This document shows, piece after piece, positions 54,485 through 62,486 of a stretch of DNA of 62,486 nucleotides. The notes beneath the pieces were generated by a model, which worked only from the letters and a program-made list of their open reading frames with translations, searched no databases and was not told where the DNA came from. Numbering within the stretch: position 1 is the stretch's first letter; every line of letters begins with the position of its first letter. The translations under genes and the position numbers were made by a program. The DNA comes from Nostoc favosum CHAB5714 (GTDB lineage Bacteria; Cyanobacteriota; Cyanobacteriia; Cyanobacteriales; Nostocaceae), in contig NZ_JAIVFQ010000004.1 in assembly GCF_020829495.1 (NCBI RefSeq), positions 151,822 through 214,307 on the forward strand. The letters are read 5' to 3'.

Positions 54485-56017
54485 ATGACTCTTTCATTTC
54501 AAGAATTAGGCATTTCCCAAGAACGTGTCGAACAACTAGAAAAAATCGGTTTTACCGAACCCACTAACATTCAAGTGCAAGCAATTCCCCAATTGCTAGC
54601 GGGTCGTGATGTAGTAGGTCAATCTCAAACAGGAACAGGCAAAACGGCAGCATTTTCACTGCCAATTTTAGAGCGGCTGGATATTAATCAAAAAGCCGTG
54701 CAAGCCATAGTTTTAACACCAACTCGTGAATTAGCAATGCAAGTTCACGATGCGATCGCGCAATTCATCGGCAATGAAGGATTGCGGGTGTTAGCAATCT
54801 ATGGTGGTCAATCAATTGACCGCCAAATGTTACAACTCAAACGTGGCGTTCACATGGTTGTGGGCACTCCAGGACGGGTGATCGATTTGCTCGATCGCGG
54901 CTGTTTAAAACTCGATCAAGTGAAGTGGTTTGTGTTGGATGAAGCCGATGAAATGTTGAGCATGGGCTTTATTGATGATGTGGTGAAAATCCTCTCGCAA
55001 GCGCCCGTAGATCGTCAAACAGCTTTATTCTCGGCAACAATGCCACCATCGATTCGGATGTTGGTGAACAAGTTTTTGCGATCGCCAGCGACTGTCACCG
55101 TTGAACAGCCAAAAGCCGCTCCCAACAAAATCAATCAAGTAGCTTACTTGATCCCCCGCCACTGGACAAAAGCCAAAGCTTTACAGCCAATTCTGGAAAT
55201 GGAAGATCCAGAAACAGCTTTAATCTTTGTCCGCACCAGACGCACAGCCGCAGAACTTACCAGTCAGTTACAAGGGGCTGGTCACAGTGTCGATGAATAC
55301 CACGGTGACTTATCGCAACAAGCGCGGGAACGGTTATTAAGCCGATTCCGTAACCGTCAAGTTCGCTGGGTGGTAGCAACTGATATTGCAGCACGAGGGT
55401 TAGATGTCGATCAACTCTCCCATGTGATCAACTACGACTTACCCGATAGCGTAGAAACCTACGTCCATCGCATTGGTCGTACTGGTCGTGCTGGTAAAGA
55501 AGGAACAGCAATTTCTTTAGTACAGCCATTTGAGCGCCGCAAGCAGCAGACATTTGAACGTCATAACCGCCAAAGTTGGCAATTGCTGACCATTCCTACA
55601 CGCGCCCAGATTGAAGCAAGACACATTCTTAAATTGCAAGAACAGGTGCGAGAAGCATTGACAGGTGAGCGTTTGGCTTCATTCTTGCCAATTGTCAGCG
55701 AACTGATTGAAGAATACGATGCTCAAGCGATCGCCGCAGCTGCACTGCAAATCGCTTATGACCAAACTCGTCCCGCTTGGTTGAGTTCAGACGTAGAAAT
55801 TCCCCAAGAGGAATCCTCCGCTCCCAAACCTAGACTCGGTAAGCGTCGTGAATCTTCTAGCGAGCGCCCCCGTTCTGCGTGGAAATCAGATAGCAGCAAT
55901 GAAGATGAAGAAAGACATTCTTCTCCCAAACCAAAACTGCGGACAAGTGCTCGTGAGTCTTCTGCATCCCCTAGTAAAAAGCTAGGTTCACCTACAGCAA
56001 GAGAATCAGCTTCTTAG
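54485..56017 (+). CDS. DEAD-box RNA helicase, CrhR-like
   Basis: A 510-residue protein. The Q motif (FTEPTNIQVQAIPQLL), Walker A SQTGTGKT (about 46-53), PTRELAMQV, DEAD in VLDEADEMLSMGF, SAT, and HRIGRTGR are complete. A 150-residue C-terminal extension ends in a Ser/Arg/Lys-rich disordered tail (about 430-510). CrhR-type helicases in cyanobacteria unwind RNA under cold or redox stress. The long leader with STRRs may take part in control. Confidence 0.92.
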   Translation: MTLSFQELGISQERVEQLEKIGFTEPTNIQVQAIPQLLAGRDVVGQSQTGTGKTAAFSLPILERLDINQKAVQAIVLTPTRELAMQVHDAIAQFIGNEGLRVLAIYGGQSIDRQMLQLKRGVHMVVGTPGRVIDLLDRGCLKLDQVKWFVLDEADEMLSMGFIDDVVKILSQAPVDRQTALFSATMPPSIRMLVNKFLRSPATVTVEQPKAAPNKINQVAYLIPRHWTKAKALQPILEMEDPETALIFVRTRRTAAELTSQLQGAGHSVDEYHGDLSQQARERLLSRFRNRQVRWVVATDIAARGLDVDQLSHVINYDLPDSVETYVHRIGRTGRAGKEGTAISLVQPFERRKQQTFERHNRQSWQLLTIPTRAQIEARHILKLQEQVREALTGERLASFLPIVSELIEEYDAQAIAAAALQIAYDQTRPAWLSSDVEIPQEESSAPKPRLGKRRESSSERPRSAWKSDSSNEDEERHSSPKPKLRTSARESSASPSKKLGSPTARESAS

Positions 56018-56286
56018 TCAAGAGTTAGAAGTTAATCGATTTTGGATTTTAGATTTTTTCTTCAATCCCTTCTCCCAAGGGGAGACGCTGCGCGAACGGG
56101 TTCAGCAGTCGCTCATGGGGGAAACCCCCAAGACCGCGCTGCTTCACCAAAATCCAAGTTCGCTGGAAGGGCACCAAAGGTGCGACCCAAAATCTAAAAT
56201 TGGCAGAGTTGAGGGTTAAGAGTCAAGAGTTAAGATTTTGACTTTAGACTCTTGACTTTTTGGCTTTTTTAGAAACTTTAAAAATA
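56018..56286. other. Spacer of nested dispersed repeats
   Basis: GGGGAGACGCTGCGCGAACG, CCCCCAAGACCGCGCTGCTT and AAAATCTAAAATT fragments lie between the helicase and the convergent aldo/keto reductase gene. A hairpin AAGAGTCAAGAGT/ACTCTTGACTTTTT (56220-56260) may end the helicase transcript. Confidence 0.6.
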
Positions 56287-57234
56287 CTACAGCCAAGGAC
56301 GACTAACTTGTTCTAATTCTCCAATTTCATCGTCGCTCAATCTCCAGCCCAAAGCACCAGCATTCTGCCGTACCTGTTCGGCTGTCTTCACCCCAGCAAT
56401 GGGAATAACGTTCCCCTGAGCAATTAACCAGTTGAGAGCAACTTGGGCAGGAGTGCGATCGTATTTTTCTCCGAACTTACGTAGTAAAGATATAACTGGG
56501 GCAATTTTTTGCAAACCTTCTTTGTTAAATCGCGGGTCTACTTTCCTTGCACCAGTGGGGGTTTCAGTACTATCAATACTGTACTTGCCTGTAAGTAATC
56601 CCTGTGCTAGAGGACTATAAGCCAAAATAGTCACACCCAACTCACGGGCAGTTGCAATAATACCTTTGCTTTCAACTTGACGAGTGAGTAAAGAATAGCG
56701 CACTTGGTTCACAGCCAAAGGCACTCCCCGGGCCGCCAATATTTGATGCGCGTCCCGCATTTGCTCTGCTGAGTAATTACTCACACCGACTGTAGCAATT
56801 CTGCCCCGCTTCACTTCATCCGCTAGAGCATTCATCAGAGTTTCTTGGCTTAGAAAGAAGGCAAAAGGCCAATGCACTTGATACAGGGCGATTCGATCAA
56901 GTTGTAGGCGTTTGAGACTCTCTGTTAAAGCATCAGAGACGGATTGGGCTGTAAATCGCCACGGTACAGGGCCAAATTTTGTGGCTATTTGCACAGGTTG
57001 TTGTGTCTGTTGCAGAAATTGTCCCAAAAATTTCTCGCTCTTTCCCATTCCGTAGATTTCGGCAGTATCAAAGAAGGTAACACCAGCCTCTAAGGCTGCT
57101 GTAAAGGCTTCTTGTAACTGTTCTGGGCCATAGCGATCGCCATAATTCCAAAACAGTTTATCACCCCAAGCCCAAGTGCCTATGCACAAGGGTGTAACAG
57201 ATGGGCCATTTTGCCCCAATGTGATGGTTTCCAC
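56287..57234 (-). CDS. Aldo/keto reductase
   Basis: A 315-residue TIM-barrel enzyme. FFDTAEIYGMGKSE (catalytic D and Y, about 54-67), IATKFG (catalytic lysine), YQVHWP (catalytic histidine) and VGVSNYSAEQM are all present. It reduces aldehydes or ketones with NADPH; substrate unknown. It stands alone. Confidence 0.92.
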   Translation of the reverse strand: METITLGQNGPSVTPLCIGTWAWGDKLFWNYGDRYGPEQLQEAFTAALEAGVTFFDTAEIYGMGKSEKFLGQFLQQTQQPVQIATKFGPVPWRFTAQSVSDALTESLKRLQLDRIALYQVHWPFAFFLSQETLMNALADEVKRGRIATVGVSNYSAEQMRDAHQILAARGVPLAVNQVRYSLLTRQVESKGIIATARELGVTILAYSPLAQGLLTGKYSIDSTETPTGARKVDPRFNKEGLQKIAPVISLLRKFGEKYDRTPAQVALNWLIAQGNVIPIAGVKTAEQVRQNAGALGWRLSDDEIGELEQVSRPWL

Positions 57235-57368
57235 GGTTGCAAAATTTAGTTTATTTACATTTCTTTACTTTTATAGTGTATCGTTACAGACTAAGGTTGG
57301 GTGTGGGGAAGTTGATGTAGTATTTTCAGAGTGCGATCGCCACCATTTCGCCGCAATTGTTGTTGTGC

Positions 57369-57391
57369 GACGCCGAATAGCCCGTCGTAGA
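57369..57391. repeat. Dispersed 23-bp repeat
   Basis: GCGACGCCGAATAGCCCGTC plus three further shared bases is identical to a copy at 36299-36321. Confidence 0.8.
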
Positions 57392-57503
57392 CATCGCGGC
57401 TTGCATAAAGATTTACAAATTACACCTGAAAATCTATCTATTCTCACAATTAAAGGAGGCTAATAACCTCCCTTTTATAATAGTTGAGTGTATTGACTTG
57501 TAT

Positions 57504-57728
57504 TTAAGAATTAGATGATTTATCCTGCTTGGCTTTTTTGATTAATTCCATGTAGACATTAATCTCACTAATTTCTACGTCATGCTCAACTCTGGTTACT
57601 TTCCATTTCTCCTTTTTTAGGTAAACTTCCTCTCCTACTCTGGGAATAAATTGGAGATCATAGAACTTCTTGAGAAAATCTTTTTGGTTTTCTTCCCATA
57701 ATATTACTTTGGCTGATTCTTTACTCAT
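57504..57728 (-). CDS. Hypothetical 74-residue protein
   Basis: A small protein starting MSKESAKVILWEENQKDF, with RVGEEVYLKKEKWKVTRVEHDVE giving a short beta-rich segment and a Lys-rich tail. It may be a small adaptor or host-factor-like fold; I recognise no family. It could belong with the toxin-antitoxin genes to its right on the same strand, but there are 136 bp between. Confidence 0.5.
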   Translation of the reverse strand: MSKESAKVILWEENQKDFLKKFYDLQFIPRVGEEVYLKKEKWKVTRVEHDVEISEINVYMELIKKAKQDKSSNS

Positions 57729-57864
57729 TGCTTATGCCTTTTTGGTTACTAGATGAAGGTAAGTAGTTTGATGACATATATACGGCAAGCTTATCTCACT
57801 AATTCAATGGAATAGCGTAGTTAAAACCACATTTTCACAATGTTTCGACTGGCCTGTGTAATGA

Positions 57865-58272
57865 TCACGGAGACCACAATTCCAGACTCTTAAACCAACT
57901 CAAATCTCTGTAATCCAATGTCCAAACACTAGCATCATAAAGTTGAGCTACCGCTACAACAGAGGCATCCTTTAAACTTCCTTGCCAGTCTGGTATCTGG
58001 CGAACCATGCTGTAAATCTCCTGAAACATTTCCATGCTGACTGGTACAATAACTGTGTTCTCACTAATGACGCTTAGTGCAGTCATTGCAGCACGGCTCG
58101 ATTGTTCTCGTAGCACAAACTTGTAAACTTCAAACAGCACTGGTAGAGGGGTTAGAACCTCACCAAACAACGCTGGTAACTTACTAAAACCCGCTTTACA
58201 TTCCTGATGGTAGTCATCTCGGACAGAAACCAGGGCAATTAGGGGGCCTGCATCCAAAACGAGACGCTTCAT
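57865..58272 (-). CDS. PIN-domain toxin (VapC-like)
   Basis: A 135-residue PIN-domain ribonuclease: LVLDAGPLIALV with the first acidic residue (D7), a central FEVYKF (acidic) and the C-terminal LKDASVVAVAQLYDASVWTLDYRDL with two further acidic residues. The family cuts tRNA or rRNA. It overlaps its antitoxin gene by 4 bp. Confidence 0.85.
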   Translation of the reverse strand: MKRLVLDAGPLIALVSVRDDYHQECKAGFSKLPALFGEVLTPLPVLFEVYKFVLREQSSRAAMTALSVISENTVIVPVSMEMFQEIYSMVRQIPDWQGSLKDASVVAVAQLYDASVWTLDYRDLSWFKSLELWSP

Positions 58273-58484
58273 CCTTGTATCAAATAGTCTTCATTAACTG
58301 AAGCGTCTGTAGGAGCATTTTCCACGATTCCTGCCAGCGATAGTAGCCTTGAACCATTTTTGGGGCGCAACTTTTCCGCCAGTGCTGCCTGTACAACACT
58401 TGATGGATTTTGCTCTGGGTGATCTTTTAAGTATTGGTCAAGTTGTGTCCACAACTCATCAGGAATATAGAGTGTCCGTTTCAT
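58269..58484 (-). CDS. RHH antitoxin of the VapC-like toxin
   Basis: A 71-residue protein. MKRTLYIPDELWTQLDQYL and PSSVVQAALAEKL give a ribbon-helix-helix DNA-binding domain, and the tail (VENAPTDASVNEDYL) would bind the toxin. The ATGA overlap couples translation. The pair may repress its own promoter. Confidence 0.82.
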   Translation of the reverse strand: MKRTLYIPDELWTQLDQYLKDHPEQNPSSVVQAALAEKLRPKNGSRLLSLAGIVENAPTDASVNEDYLIQG

Positions 58485-58849
58485 TTTATTAGCCTCTGAA
58501 GGTACAACACTAGTTGTACTCTGATTGTACTTGCTGGGGTGCGATCGCCATTTTTTAGCTATTTACTGCTCAATGTTGTGATAAGTGTTTGTTTAAGTTT
58601 TTTGACTTTTATAGCGTCTCGTCATGGGCAAGATTGCGAATAAAGCATTGGGTATTAAGGATTTGGTTGGTTTAAGCTGCTAACTAACCAACTTAGAAAA
58701 ATTTCGAGTAGCAATAAATATGATTAGCAAAGTCACAAAAGGGCAGCACCACAAATAGCAGAGTTTTTTATGAATCGTTGCAATACTTCTAGTTGAGCTA
58801 AAGTTAGTAGGTATATTACAACGATAGTAGTCGTAAACAAGATCCGATC

Positions 58850-58918
58850 GCGGATTACAACCAAGCCATAAAGATTAATCCTAACTTGGCTGAAGCTTAT
58901 GCTAATCGAGGTGTATAA
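58850..58918 (+). pseudogene. Tetratricopeptide-repeat gene remnant
   Basis: ADYNQAIKINPNLAEAYANR, then GV and a stop, reads as the second half of one TPR unit and the start of the next. Nothing upstream continues it in frame as a protein. It is a fragment of a lost TPR gene. Confidence 0.6.
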
Positions 58919-58962
58919 TTGCTTGCCAAATACAGCGTATTTCAGGTAAATGAAGTACACGG

Positions 58963-58990
58963 GTAGGGGCACAACATGTTGTGCCCCTAC
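58963..58990. repeat. 28-bp perfect palindrome
   Basis: GTAGGGGCACAACA continues into its exact reverse complement with no loop. Related G/C-rich palindromes (GGGGCAC...GTGCCCC) are dispersed in Nostoc-type genomes in my recollection. It sits 164 bp upstream of the PucC-like gene. Confidence 0.85.
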
Positions 58991-59153
58991 GATATCTGTA
59001 CCTCACGCCTGTTGCAATCTGCTGTAAGTGCGATGCCTGTGGCGGGCGAAGCCATCGCAACTTCCACTTTTCGTTCGCTGATTTCGAGCGGGTAGGGTTT
59101 ATCTTTATTTAAAGAGAGAAATTAAATTCTATAAACTATACGAAAAAGTAGCT

Positions 59154-60587
59154 ATGGCAAGCGGTGAAGTATTTGATACCAACACGAAATCTCTATCTGT
59201 GCCAAGGGTAAACCTGCTGACCATGTTCCGGCTGGGTTTATTTCAGATGGGGTTGAGCATGATGTCCATTTTGACTCTGGGGGTACTCAACAGAGTCATG
59301 ATTCAAGAAATAGCAATTCCGGCGACGCTAGTTTCAGTAGTTCTAGCACTGCCCTTATTTGTTGCTCCTTCGCGTGTCTGGTTCGGTCAGATTTCCGATG
59401 CCAAGCCTTTATGGGGATACCACCGCACAGCTTATGTTTGGGTGGGCGCGGCAATATTTGCGATCGCAGCATTTTTAGCTGTACAAGTAATGTGGCAGAT
59501 GAATGTTGCTGGAAATAGTGCAGGTACTTGGGTATGGACAACCCAAACAATCGGCTGGACAGGGCTTTTGGCTTTAGTTTTCGCTGTGTATGGTCTAGGA
59601 ATTTGTGCTAGCGGTACTGCCTTTGCTGCTTTGTTAGTGGATATATCTGAAGAAGATAACCGTTCCAAAGTAGTCGGTGTGGTTTGGTCGATGCTAATGG
59701 TGGGGATTATTGTTGGGGCAATTATTAGTGCCAGCTTGCTGAAACAGTTAACGCCAGAAGCAACTGTAGAAACCTTGCAACCGGCAATCAACAGATTGTT
59801 TACTATCGTCCCAGCAATTGTATTTGGTTTAGCGATCGCAGCAACATTCGGCGTAGAAAAAAAGTACTCTCAATACTTAACCCGTTCCACACTGGTAAAC
59901 CGGGAAGACAGTATTACTCTAGGTAATGCTTGGAAAATATTGACAGCTAGTCCGCAAACAGGTATATTTTTCACCTTTTTACTGGTGATGACTATCAGTT
60001 TGTTTATGCAAGACCCGATTTTGGAACCTTATGCGGGTCAAGTGTTTAAAATGCCCCTAGCGGAAAGTACCAAATTAAATATTTTTTATGGAACGGGTTT
60101 ACTGATTGCCTACGGCGTTACGGGCTTTTACATTGTCCCGCGTTTGGGTAAGCGCAGAACTGCACGTCTAGGCTGTATGTTGGTAGCATTCTGTGCAATA
60201 TTGCTGGGTATATCAGGATTCACAGCTAATGCAGCAGTTCTCAAACTAGGTTTGTTCTTTTTCGGTTTAGCCGCAGGTTTTTTAACTACAGCAGCAATTA
60301 GCTTGATGTTGGATCTTACCGCAGCAGAAGCCGCAGGTACGTTTATTGGGGCATGGGGATTAGCGCAGTCCCTTTCTAGAGGTGTGGCGGTAGTCATCGG
60401 AGGTACAGTTTTGGATATTGGACGCAAGCTGTTACCGAGTCTAGAGTTAGCTTATGGACTGGTATTCGTTCTAGAAGCCGTGGGAATGGTGCTATCGATT
60501 TGGTTTCTGAATCGGGTAAACATTACAGAATTTCAAACAAGTACAAAGCAAGCGATCGCTTCGGTTTTGGAAAGCGATTTAGACTAA
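59154..60587 (+). CDS. PucC-like (BCH family) transporter
   Basis: A 477-residue protein with about twelve helices. FRLGLFQMGLSMMSILTLGVLNRVMI, PSRVWFGQISDAKPLWGYHRTAYVWVG and DNRSKVVGVVWSMLMVGII are family signatures. PucC of purple bacteria aids light-harvesting complex assembly; the cyanobacterial relatives are thought to handle chlorophyll-type pigments or assembly of antenna proteins. Role here is inferred by family. Confidence 0.88.
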   Translation: MASGEVFDTNTKSLSVPRVNLLTMFRLGLFQMGLSMMSILTLGVLNRVMIQEIAIPATLVSVVLALPLFVAPSRVWFGQISDAKPLWGYHRTAYVWVGAAIFAIAAFLAVQVMWQMNVAGNSAGTWVWTTQTIGWTGLLALVFAVYGLGICASGTAFAALLVDISEEDNRSKVVGVVWSMLMVGIIVGAIISASLLKQLTPEATVETLQPAINRLFTIVPAIVFGLAIAATFGVEKKYSQYLTRSTLVNREDSITLGNAWKILTASPQTGIFFTFLLVMTISLFMQDPILEPYAGQVFKMPLAESTKLNIFYGTGLLIAYGVTGFYIVPRLGKRRTARLGCMLVAFCAILLGISGFTANAAVLKLGLFFFGLAAGFLTTAAISLMLDLTAAEAAGTFIGAWGLAQSLSRGVAVVIGGTVLDIGRKLLPSLELAYGLVFVLEAVGMVLSIWFLNRVNITEFQTSTKQAIASVLESDLD

Positions 60588-60604
60588 AGTGTATGGGACA
60601 AATG

Positions 60605-60635
60605 ACAAATGACTAATGACTAATGACTAATAACC
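60605..60635. repeat. STRR heptamers (TGACTAA)
   Basis: Four TGACTAA units fill the gap between the PucC-like gene and the inositol monophosphatase family gene. Confidence 0.85.
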
Positions 60636-61442
60636 ATGAATGATTTTTGGACAACAATTCTTGATTTTGCCCAAACTACCACTACCAGAGTGGGCAAACA
60701 GCTAATGCAAGATTTTGGGAAAGTACAGGCTGACCAAAAAGCTGATGGTAGTTTGGTGACGCAAGCCGATAAATGGGCAGATCAGGAAATTCGGGATGCG
60801 ATCGCTTCTAATTTCTCTGGTTACGGAATTTTGACCGAAGAGAGCGATCAGTCATTTCCCGGTACTGAGTGGTGCTGGGTAATTGATCCTCTAGATGGCA
60901 CAACCAACTTCACACGCGGCATTCCCCTCTGGACAATTTCTCTGGGTTTACTGTATCGAGGCACACCCATTTTTGGTTATGTTTACGCACCAACCTTGAA
61001 TCAAGCTTTTCATGGTTTCTGGGCAGGTTCATCTGGTTTAGCAACTCCAACAGGAGCATTTCTCAACAACCACCCCATCCATACTAGTATAGATAGTCCC
61101 AGCAACAATCACTTTTTTAACCTCTGTTCCCGTAGCACCGCAGTTATCCAAAACGGCTTTCCCTGCAAAATTCGCATGTTGGGTGTGGCTAGCTATAACT
61201 TTTTGACAGTTGCCACTGCAGCTACTCTTGGTGGTATTGAAGCGACACCAAAAGTTTGGGACTTAGCGGGGGCTTGGGTAATTGTCCAGGCTGCTGGTGG
61301 GGTATGGTTCTCGCTGAAGTCAGAACCATTTCCGTTGTCACCCGGAGAAGATTATAGCGATCGCTCTTTTCCTACCCTTGTGGTTAGTCGTCCCGAATTA
61401 ATTCCGGTATTTCAACCTTTTCTCGAAAGCGTAAAAATTTAA
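60636..61442 (+). CDS. Inositol monophosphatase family protein
   Basis: A 268-residue protein. GILTEESDQ (metal ligands), WVIDPLDGTTNFTRGIP and KVWDLAGAWVIVQAAGG match the family signatures. It removes phosphate from inositol phosphate or a similar substrate (for example histidinol or fructose bisphosphate in relatives). Exact substrate cannot be told. Confidence 0.9.
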   Translation: MNDFWTTILDFAQTTTTRVGKQLMQDFGKVQADQKADGSLVTQADKWADQEIRDAIASNFSGYGILTEESDQSFPGTEWCWVIDPLDGTTNFTRGIPLWTISLGLLYRGTPIFGYVYAPTLNQAFHGFWAGSSGLATPTGAFLNNHPIHTSIDSPSNNHFFNLCSRSTAVIQNGFPCKIRMLGVASYNFLTVATAATLGGIEATPKVWDLAGAWVIVQAAGGVWFSLKSEPFPLSPGEDYSDRSFPTLVVSRPELIPVFQPFLESVKI

Positions 61443-61651
61443 TATAATAATTTGTTGTGTATCTAAAAACAGTGATTTTGTCACCCAGCCTAGTTAGCGG
61501 CGACATAGCCGAAATAAAGTAAACAAAGTCCTAGTCAGACAGAGAAATAAAGCTGGTAATAATCCTGATTTTACTGCAATAACAGTGTAGCTACTAATTT
61601 AAGTACAGTTGTGGCTTCCATCACACTACTTAATTTAGTATAAATAATTTT

Positions 61652-62227
61652 ATGTTGTCTAATCTAGATTTAATTCGAGAGTTTGTGCAAAACTCTATTC
61701 ATAAAAAAGAAGTTTTGTTGTCAAATCCTGCTTTGACAGCGCAAACAGTGTATAAAACTAACCAACTGATAGCAAAAGCCGAAGGTGTGATTGCCACCGT
61801 CCAACTATCTAACACACTATCTGAATTCTCAATTTCTCCAAAATCATCCCAGTGGGAATTGATAAATCAGGCATTAGCAGAATATAGTTATCTCCTCAAA
61901 GGAGAAGTAGATACTCGGGGTTTCTATCAGTATCAATACTGCGAAGTTCCCAAAGGCTATGAGATGCACTGTACTAAATCTGTGCTTCTATGGCGAGCTT
62001 GGTGGAAATATCGTAAGTATACTTCAAGAGTAGGGATTCCGTTGGAACTTCTGATTAGAAAACGAGATTCATGGTATCCAATTAGAGATTTAATTATTAG
62101 CGACGGACTTCTTTATATCAAAACTTTAGGAAGTGAGATAGCACTTGACTCAGACGACCTGGTTACTTGGTTAAGCAAAGTTAATGTAATCAATATTATT
62201 AAAGAAATACCTACTACAGAGACATAG
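61652..62227 (+). CDS. Hypothetical protein
   Basis: A 191-residue protein of unknown family. It starts MLSNLDLIREFVQNSI, has a helical first half and a mixed second half with CTKSVLLWRAWWKYRKYTSRV and WYPIRDLIISDGLLYIKTLG. No signal peptide or membrane segment is seen. Single-gene unit with AT-rich flanks. Confidence 0.6.
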   Translation: MLSNLDLIREFVQNSIHKKEVLLSNPALTAQTVYKTNQLIAKAEGVIATVQLSNTLSEFSISPKSSQWELINQALAEYSYLLKGEVDTRGFYQYQYCEVPKGYEMHCTKSVLLWRAWWKYRKYTSRVGIPLELLIRKRDSWYPIRDLIISDGLLYIKTLGSEIALDSDDLVTWLSKVNVINIIKEIPTTET

Positions 62228-62440
62228 GCGTAGGTAGAGGCATACATTTGTACGTCCATACAACCGATTGATTATTTTGTAAAGATTTTTGAAAGTGGTA
62301 TTGAGAAACTTTGAAATTTTTATAGACAAATGTAGACAATCTTTAACTTATGTACTAAGATATAGCAATCCTAAATCATTTATGAGAAAATACGGAATAG
62401 AGATAAAGGTGTAATTACCAACAAGTACAGTGAGGGATCA

Positions 62441-62486
62441 ATGTGGATGCGATCGCTATCAGAGTTTATCGAAAATAGCCTTCGAC
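62441..62486 (+). CDS. Possible gene start, cut by the window edge
   Basis: ATG at 62441 after GTGAGGGATCA opens a frame MWMRSLSEFIENSLR to the edge. The GAGGG could serve as a ribosome-binding site. Too short to assign. Confidence 0.3.
   Translation, partial: MWMRSLSEFIENSLR

Noticed and set aside
58733..58972. Minus-strand frame of 79 codons
   Set aside because: Covers the plus-strand TPR relic and has no family resemblance.

Overview
The window looks like the chromosome of a filamentous, heterocyst-forming cyanobacterium of the Nostoc/Anabaena type. The reasons are the many GCGATCGC (HIP1) sites, photosystem genes (psbU, btpA), cyanobacteria-specific unknown families (DUF3120, the TIGR03279-type radical SAM protein), a cyanobacterial LexA box, and dense heptanucleotide and nonanucleotide tandem repeats (STRRs) in the spacers. 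Most genes are housekeeping, in short operons or alone on either strand. No rRNA or CRISPR array was seen; there are two tRNA genes.

Layout. 1-9.4 kb: Rpn-type nuclease (cut by the left edge), MscS-like channel, SRPBCC protein, Gfo/Idh/MocA oxidoreductase, queC, CNNM/CorC-type membrane protein, two exported unknown proteins, tRNA(CAU). 9.4-12.8 kb: pyrE, tRNA-Thr, an IS200/IS605 end relic, argF, and lexA behind a textbook SOS box. 12.9-27.5 kb: a large DNA phosphorothioation (Dnd) island. 27.7-36.3 kb: AmpG-like transporter, small membrane proteins, GNAT acetyltransferase, HEAT-repeat protein, cupin, sorbosone dehydrogenase-like lipoprotein, REC-EAL regulator and a decayed sensor gene. 37-46.7 kb: family-10-like glycosylhydrolase, radical SAM/PDZ protein, uppP, DUF3120 protein, psbU, nadB. 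46.9-62.5 kb: small exported protein, CHASE2-PAS-GGDEF cyclase, VKOR-thioredoxin fusion, btpA, rimO, a CrhR-like RNA helicase, aldo/keto reductase, a VapBC-like pair, PucC-like transporter, inositol monophosphatase family protein and an unknown protein.

The Dnd island is the most interesting part. dndB reads leftward and dndC rightward from a shared region carrying two near-perfect or perfect palindromes; dndC, dndD, dndE and a phosphorothioation-associated methyltransferase follow. A PemK/MazF-type toxin-antitoxin pair lies between dndD and dndE, and a 224-bp inverted-repeat element separates dndC from dndD. Upstream are candidate restriction or accessory genes: a DEAH helicase of the Dnd restriction type, a 57-residue protein translationally coupled to a second SMC/DndD-like ATPase, a Uma2 nuclease, a Dnd-associated protein 4 family member, and an HNH nuclease whose N-terminal region resembles the sulfur-binding domain of ScoMcrA-type enzymes. 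No dndA is present, and no DndF-DndG-DndH restriction set is seen. I infer a modification core with an unusual restriction module.

The second theme is small repeats that move. Two copies of one terminal-inverted-repeat element occur at 5.1 and 43.5 kb. A MITE-like element at 36.7 kb is flanked by a perfect 10-bp direct repeat. STRRs have entered coding sequence in a GNAT gene and a glycosylhydrolase gene, and one supplies the last codons of the CorC-type gene.
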